Origin: Cristatella mucedo
Taxonomy: Eukaryota; Bryozoa; Phylactolaemata; Cristatellidae
DNA length: 64,000 nucleotides
Assembly: GCA_009760855.2 (NCBI GenBank)
Contig: WPIO01000024.1
Location: forward strand, 3,534,501-3,598,500
Reading direction: 5' to 3'
A program made the position numbers and the translations under genes. The notes below the pieces were generated by a model, which worked only from the letters and a program-made list of their open reading frames with translations, searched no databases and had not been told where the DNA came from. Below, piece after piece: positions 58,078 through 64,000 of the stretch; the first letter of the stretch is position 1; every line of letters begins with the position of its first letter.

Positions 58078-58790
58078 AAAGCGCACGTGCCCGCTCGTCT
58101 GCGTTGCGGATGCCGAGAGGTGCGGCGTCGGGCAGCGAAGGCCAAGCGTCGCCGGCGTCTGCAGTCGCGGCGCGGCGAAAAATGGCTCGAGTTTCGGCAG
58201 CGCATCGCCGCACCTCAGATGCGTTTGTGCCCCGCCTGCGGCCTGACACTTACTCTCTAAACCTTCGCAAACCGCAGGTAGCCGCGATTGTGACTTTCTC
58301 AGAATTGCGAAGGTGCGGGCACTCGACACTCTCTTAATGGCGTAAAGATGCAGTCTTATTGCAAGCGAAAATAGCGAAACGGATGTCCCACTTGCACTCT
58401 TAGCACTAGCCACTTCAAAGTACGGAAGCACGCGAGCAAACGTAACCAGCGCGGAATCAGCGACCAATCTAGCCACTGTGTGACCGGTCGGCGGTGTGTT
58501 TGGCGATGTCCTTAAATGTGCTCGCCCGATGTGGTTTGCGGATGTGTTTGCAGTCACGCGAGCATGATTCGGAGTCGCCGTCACGTTATACTGACATATA
58601 AGCTCTGCACGCATTCAATTCCTTTAAATGGCTCAGCCTGGCATTTTTAGAGCAGCATGCAGACAGCTCGCAGCACCGGTAGCTTGTCTTTCACTTTTGC
58701 TCACATTTGCTTACAGTTTGCTCTATTTTTCTTAGTTTTCTAGTTGTAGAACATAAGCTTCTCCTGAAGTGCTTTTTCTAGTTCGACCAC
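57962..58790 (+). other. start of the putative first intron, with (CCG)n tract
   Basis: Begins with gtaagt. It contains a pure CCG repeat at 58019-58077. The long - strand frame through this region (58614-57664) is produced by the CCG/GGC repeats and runs antisense to the candidate exon, so I do not call it. Confidence 0.45.
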
Positions 58791-58824
58791 TTCGTTCTCT
58801 CTCTCTCGCTCTCTCGCTCTCTCG

Positions 58825-58890
<66 letters not shown>
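58790..58890. repeat. CT microsatellite
   Basis: (CTCTCG)n passing into pure (CT)n. CT-rich sequence continues loosely to 58960. Confidence 0.96.
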
Positions 58891-59815
58891 CTCTCTCTTT
58901 CCCTCGCTCTCAGCCTCTGTCACTGTCTCTTTTTTTCTCTCTATCTGTCTCTCTTGCTCGCTCAGACACCGCTCGTCGTTTGGTGCTCGAAGGTCGAACG
59001 TGCGTCGCAATGAGCGCCCGGTGCAATGCAACCGTCGCCGAAAGTTGAAACACAATCTCACGCGTCGTCGCGCAGCAGTTGAGCTTCTCCGCCAGTCTCC
59101 CTCCTCGCTGTAGCTGACTGCTTCTGCTGATCGACTTTCAGCCGACTTTCTGCCCTTCTGAGCTAGAGAGTAAACGCTCTGCATGCGACGACCCTCGTAC
59201 AGATCGAGTTGCTCGGAGAGTAGCAACGTTACGTGGAAGGCCTGCCCACTGCCCACTGCGGTCACCTATGCAGTGCCTAGCCGCATGGCTGGCGTGCGGT
59301 TAAAAGCGCCGACGGCGTCGAAGCGGCACCGCGGCGCGCCGGTTCATTCACTGGCAGCTTCAAATGCGGTTACAGCCTAGACAGCCCCCGGACCCGCCCC
59401 CGCCCCCTAGGCAAAGAATCGCTAGTTCGCCATTGCCGGAACGCATGGCGAACGATGGCCGATCGCTTAACCCGTGCGTGCAACGACGAATACGAAAAGC
59501 AGATCGTCGGGGACGTAACGCGATATTAGCACTATCCCATGCGCGTGAAGCCCGCTGGGAGCCCGAGATTCTATTGCAGGATCTTACGCTTACGTAAGAT
59601 CATCGGACAGTCATCCATCGCGACTATACGTGAGAGGCTCTTTCCTTTTTTAAGAAATCTACGAAACAAACCTGCATGTGCGTATTTATCCAAGGTGCAT
59701 GCACGTCAATGTAATATTTGGCTGAGCAAAGAACTGAATTCTATCTCTGCCATAATGGCCAATCCTAGATTTATAAAGTAGGAGCTTTGAAGGAGCATTA
59801 AATGCGAGTAACGAG
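58891..59815. other. no gene recognised
   Basis: GC-rich at the left, AT-rich after 59600. Frames of up to 80 codons have no recognised domain. Confidence 0.35.
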
Positions 59816-59990
59816 TAGTAGCTGATTTAACAGCCTCATTTGTATAGTTGCAGAAGAGCCTTAACGGCTCTCACCACCACTTGCAGTTGGCAATCGCAGG
59901 ATCTCTCACTGCAGAATTCGAACTCACGACCTCCGGGCCGAGGGTCGTGAAGAGCGAGCACCTAACCTCCTGGGCCTAACCACGTGTTCC
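59816..59990 (-). repeat. tRNA-derived SINE (family II)
   Basis: On the - strand: a tRNA-like head (59905-59985) with B-box gtgagttcgaattctgc and an A-box-like ggaggttaggtgctcgc, then body ccaactgcaagtggtggtgag and tail gaggctgttaaatcagct. Confidence 0.88.
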
Positions 59991-60477
59991 TTTCGGTTCT
60001 TTCTTTCCGGTCACGACCCAGCTACCTTATAGGAGCACTTCTGAGGGATTAAACAGCCGTGAAAGTGAAAGACGACTCGGCATTACAGTTTGAATAAATG
60101 CTACAGCACACAAGACGTCATGGCGTAAATTAGCAAGACGATTAGGGATTATTGCCGAAAAATGCTTCAATTGAATTTGCCTGTCTAACCTGGTATGGGG
60201 GTATAGTATTGGCAGAAGCGTTCTTCAGAATTTCATTTATCCACGGGTCTAACGGAAAGCGCAAGCGAGCGAGATATTCGCCGGTCGGGAACGGCAGAAG
60301 CCTGAAAAGACGCGGCAGCGTCATTTCGAGAACTTGACTGTCCAGCTGAGACGATTTCAAGAGTCTAGATTTGTTAAACCATAAATCCTCTTGGACGCGT
60401 CACCGGACAGTATTGCACACCATACGTGAATGCACCATGATAAGGTAAAGTAAAAGCTAAGTTTGCCGAGTTAACAA

Positions 60478-60560
60478 CCTTATTCAGAAAATGTTAAGTG
60501 CCTAGAAAGAGATTTAATTCTCTGAGGGTGCTACATCGAATGCATTACTATTATTATTAC
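60478..60560 (+). repeat. LINE family A stem-loop and tail only
   Basis: gttaagtgcctagaaagag...tctctgagggtgct stem-loop, followed by acatcgaatgcatt and an ATT tail. Confidence 0.88.
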
Positions 60561-60569
60561 TTCTTTATT

Positions 60570-60705
60570 TACGTAGCACCAAACTAGCCTTTGTGGCTAT
60601 CACCGAGCTTGCAGCAGGCAATAAAGGAATATTCACTGAAGAACACGAAGCCAAGACCTGAGCAAGGAAGATCTTACACCTGGGCTACAAAAAATACTTA
60701 CTGAT
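60570..60705 (-). repeat. tRNA-derived SINE (family II), decayed
   Basis: Body words (ttattgcctgctgcaag, gatagccacaaaggc on the - strand) and a decayed B-box (cttggcttcgtgttc). It lies directly next to the LINE A tail at 60478-60560. Confidence 0.6.
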
Positions 60706-60792
60706 TGTGGTGTAGCTATCCTTTATGCTTTAATGCATTGCAGTGTGGATTCACTTCATAAGTTGAGATGAATTTAACGTATCCGTTGAAGC

Positions 60793-60970
60793 CAATGAGC
60801 TGTGATGGCACACTAGGTAAGGCGGTTGCCTTCACTACCTCGGTCCCAAGGTCGTGGGTTCGATTCCTGCGGTGGACGATCCTTTATCGCCACTGCAAGC
60901 GGTGGTGATAGCCGCAAAGGCTCTTCTGTCACTATACACAAAAGAGGCTGTTTAATCAGCAAGGATTTAT
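60793..60970 (+). repeat. tRNA-derived SINE (family II), intact-looking copy
   Basis: A-box-like tggcacactaggtaaggcgg (60804-60823) and B-box gtcgtgggttcgattcctgc (60851-60870). Body ccactgcaagcggtggtgat and tail agaggctgtttaatcagc follow. It is the clearest sense-strand representative of the family in this window. The pol III boxes look functional by sequence. Confidence 0.9.
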
Positions 60971-61339
60971 TTATTATTTTAATTATGGCACATAAGTTTC
61001 AAGCTCGTGTTCCACTGCTAAAGCTTTGTGCTTACTATGGCGAAAAATCAGCACCCTTCGTCGCCGTGGCATGAACAGCATTCGAACTGGGACGTACTTG
61101 GTAACTAAAAGTTCATTCTAGATCTGATTGCGGCTGGACCATAGGTTTACCTAGGTTCCCTTTTTTCTTCGAACGCTATCGCAGCTTACTGTCACCAGAC
61201 TATCAACCGAGCTAAGTTGCTCACACGAATCCCAAAATTGGAACTCCCGTTGCTCGACTAGCAGCCGAACTACTTCACTTCTAGATGAGAAATAAAGCCC
61301 CCAAACCATTGCGACCAAGAGCACGTACAAATCATTTAT
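60971..61339. other. no gene recognised
   Basis: No repeat family member or exon recognised. Confidence 0.35.
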
Positions 61340-61480
61340 ACAGTGTCCTGTGAGAACGCAATCACATATCAGGCGCTTCACATAAGTCACGTGGCTCAAG
61401 CCCACGACCTCGGTCATCAGATGCGCTCATTTTAACCTAGGTGGAACCGCGAACCTTAACCACTGGGCTAAACCAGTGGC
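61340..61480 (-). repeat. tRNA-derived SINE (family I, LINE-A-like stem-loop tail)
   Basis: On the - strand: A-box-like tggtttagcccagtggttaagg (61453-61475), B-box gtcgtgggcttgagccac (61390-61408), then gtgaagcgcctgatatgtg...ttctcacaggac, a degenerate LINE-A-like stem-loop (61343-61380). This is the same order as at 38520-38652 and 5345-5490. Confidence 0.8.
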
Positions 61481-63104
61481 TTTCGACAATTTCTTCAGAT
61501 CGCAGAATCTGCACAAGTGTTAGCAAATACCGTTAGCCAATCACAAACAAGATCCGATGTAAGTGATCCCATGCTGAAGTCTCGTATGTCTCTAAGTTAA
61601 TAATCATTGAGTATGACCTCCTGTATGCTTTCGCCGCCGTCGGTGGCGTTCGTGTAGCTCGAGGAGGTAGGTAAGGCACGGAAGGCGGTCATCACCTGCA
61701 GAGCAAGCTCTGAGCCCATTCAAGGATCGAGGCTTAATCAAATCTTGTGGAAAGCGTGCAATCGGCAGTGCACCTTGATTAGTACAGCAGCCTTATTTAC
61801 GAAGAGCGCGACGATTCTGCCGAATGAGCTAGGGAATATTTCTATCCAGAGAAAGTGGCAGGTGCTTCTCGTTAAATGACGAGAAAGCCCAACAGCGGTT
61901 GTCAGCACTATCCTCAATAGACTCCATAAGCCACTTGGTATGCAGCAGCAGCAGCCGCCGGTGCTTTGTCTAAACAGCTTGTCGTGAGAATCTCTTAAAT
62001 AGCAACCTCCAGACGCTGCTGAAGTCCGCTAGCGGGCTGCCGTGACAGCCTCCGCAACCCTCAGAAATATGTGACAGGCAGTCGACGTTTACGTAAACAC
62101 GTGCCGGTAAACCGCTTTCCTGGGGTTGCCGAAAGATCACACGATGAGACAACGTGTAGCTGAAGCGGCTGAAGTGCCGCTGCCGTGCCAATGGACCCAA
62201 CAGGGCTGGATGTGTTTCAATTTGAATCGCTCACCTTGCGGTTCGCGAATGTTTCGCCCAGATGCGAGTAAGCGGTCTGAGAGCGTCAGCTGCAGGTGGC
62301 TAGTAGACGATGTCGCGCCCGACCGACGGGCAGCTGGCAGGTCCTTGGATAGCTTTACGGCTCAGCAATGCTGGGCTCGACCAAGCTTTGATGTTATGCC
62401 ACCGGAGGCCAGGTAGTGAGTACGTATGATTTTCGCTAGCCAGAACATTGCAAACCGAAACAGAAGATGACGGGCCAACGCGCGACGTGCTGTTCTCGAA
62501 TTCGCAGGTGCACAACGACCGAAGGGGGAATGCCAAACAATTGTGAGCTGAAATGAAGCCTCTCTAGAGGTGGGATAATTCGGCAGCTTCTGTTTTCCTG
62601 GTCGGCGCTCTACGACCTGACAATCGAGGCTTAGTTCACACGTTGTCAATATAACGCACAATGCCTTGGTTTTAAAGGATGAAGCGTACCCTGGCCGAAT
62701 CTCCTCGATGTACTTCCCAGTGGGTGGGTAGTTTTTATTTGCGTGCATGCAGAGATCCGACAATTATGCATCCATACTAACGTCAGCAAAATGAAAGTTA
62801 CAGTAAGACACAATCAGTTCAAAGACTGATTGCTAAGGAATCTGAGGGGGACTAGTGATTAACTCAAATCTGCTGCCTGGGCTCCTAATTACGGCGAGGG
62901 AAAGTCTGCAATCGTTTTAATGCTTAAAGAGAAATTGACTACAGTTTGTTCAAAGACTGAAGTATTATTTGAACATAGCACTGCTAGAGCCAAAGAGACA
63001 TTATTGACGAGAGTTTCTCCCTGTTAATGAAGGCAACTCGTAGTAGCGAGATTTTATTGGCCGAGCGGCCATATACAGTATACTCAAGTGTAAGTAATCA
63101 TATT
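61481..63104. other. no gene confirmed
   Basis: Frames of up to 133 codons (62763-62362 on the -, 62126-62416 on the + strand) show no domain I recognise. If the exon at 57571 is real, this is probably intron sequence. Confidence 0.4.
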
Positions 63105-63230
63105 TACCGTACCCCAAAGAGAATAAAATCTTTTTTCGGATGCCTCGCATACGCTGAAGGGATCGAGCACCGATCTCGGTAATTTAAAGTTTAACAACTT
63201 AACCCTGGGATGGAACCAGGGCGGCAGTGA
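63105..63230 (-). repeat. tRNA-derived SINE (family I), decayed
   Basis: A - strand A-box-like gttccatcccagggttaag (63202-63220) and a decayed B-box (gatcggtgctcgatccc), followed by gcgaggcatccg...attttattctctttggggt, a degenerate family I stem-loop. Confidence 0.65.
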
Positions 63231-63764
63231 TCGGAACACAAGAATGTGCTAACACGACTTGGTTTAAGTACTCGTAGTCCTCTTACTCCAAGTCTTCGGC
63301 TATTGCATATAAAACTTCGAGGCTTTTTGAGTCTCTTTTACGTTGTATGTGTATGTATGTGCATGTGTGTGTGCTTGTGTGCGTGTGTTTGTGTGTGTTT
63401 TCTCGCGCCTGGGCCTTCATGTGCATGACTAGGCGTACATGAGCATGTGGCATGAAGCAGCTCTTTAATGTCGACTCCTTGAGTAGTCCAGCATCAATTG
63501 TCACACCATTTTATACCTTTCTTGGGCCAAGTCAATGTGGCTATAAAGTTCGGCGATGCATCGTTACCAGCATGCTGCTATGATTTGGTGATTATTTCAA
63601 TATCGAAACTCATAACGCCTTACCTGGCGAGTTGGCCAGTTTAATAGCGGCTTGTATTCTACAAATGGCATTAAAGGCAAGGAACTTTGTCAAGATATAA
63701 TGGTGTAATGACATCGAGGCTCACCTCGTGTTGAAGCAGCGGCTAAACGGAGCTTATATAATAA
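63231..63764. other. no gene; short GT-rich tract
   Basis: An imperfect GT microsatellite at 63343-63402. Nothing else recognised. Confidence 0.45.
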
Positions 63765-64000
63765 GAATAATAATAAACTTTATAAATTGCCCTCACTGAA
63801 GTCAATCTCTTTCCAGACACTTTACATTTTCTGAAAGAAAGCATGATCTAATAGTGAGTGGAAATATCCTGCTTGATAAACAACATGAATAAAATGGTTA
63901 GGGGTGACATGCACAGGGTCAGCATGCAAATGTGGTTAGTGGTAGCATGCAACAGTATCATCATGCATAAGCACATAAAGAACGAATCACAGAGGCCTAC
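63765..64000 (-). repeat. LINE family A 3' end, cut by the window edge
   Basis: ATT-type tail, diverged stem-loop (63789-63828) and 3' UTR words (gttaggggtgacatgcacaggg) on the - strand, running off the right end toward the RT region. Confidence 0.9.

Noticed and set aside
57664-58614. A 316-codon - strand frame
   Set aside because: It consists mostly of poly-Arg and Ala-rich low complexity from CCG/GGC repeats and runs antisense to the better supported exon at 57571-57961.
60142-60360. 72-codon - strand frame with protein-like composition
   Set aside because: No domain recognised, no convincing splice sites, and an overlapping open + strand frame of similar quality.

Overview
This window is eukaryotic, almost certainly metazoan, genomic DNA. 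The evidence is spliced coding exons with GT/AG borders and introns of up to about 7 kb, dense fragments of CR1/L2-like LINEs, tRNA-derived SINEs with pol III A/B boxes, and long CT, GT, AT and CCG microsatellites. There is no operon structure and no bacterial or viral gene set. I cannot name the lineage; a large repeat-rich invertebrate genome fits best.

Left part (about 1-17 kb): the 3' half of an M1-family (aminopeptidase N-like) zinc metallopeptidase gene on the + strand. Eight exons can be joined in frame (75-~305, 4154-4281, 5578-5678, 5980-6084, 13080-13250, 14088-14228, 14372-14453, 16738-16881). They encode the C-terminal helical (ERAP1_C-like) domain down to the stop codon. The catalytic HEXXH exons lie upstream of the window. 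The introns hold LINE fragments, a SINE and a CA/CT microsatellite of about 760 bp.

Middle (about 17-57 kb): no host gene could be supported. The region is a repeat graveyard. It holds many copies of one CR1/L2-like LINE (family A, 3' stem-loop plus ATT tail), including one nearly full-length endonuclease+RT copy at 25.3-28.1 kb inside a nest of copies. There is also a second LINE family (B, short tail based on ATTAC), two tRNA-SINE families, a dispersed repeat of about 1.5 kb present twice, a 51-bp minisatellite, a telomere-like tract and several GC-rich islands.

Right part (57-64 kb): in a GC-rich island, 57571-57961 looks like the first coding exon of a type II membrane protein (poly-Gly cytoplasmic tail, one strong transmembrane anchor, perfect GTAAGT donor). 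This is the N-terminal layout of membrane M1 aminopeptidases, so it may be a second tandem paralogue whose later exons lie past the window. The remainder is SINE, LINE and intron-like sequence.

The most interesting pattern is the relation between the LINE and a SINE. One tRNA-derived SINE family ends in a stem-loop resembling that of LINE family A, which suggests it uses the LINE's reverse transcriptase. LINE 3' ends also recur here as head-to-head inverted pairs.
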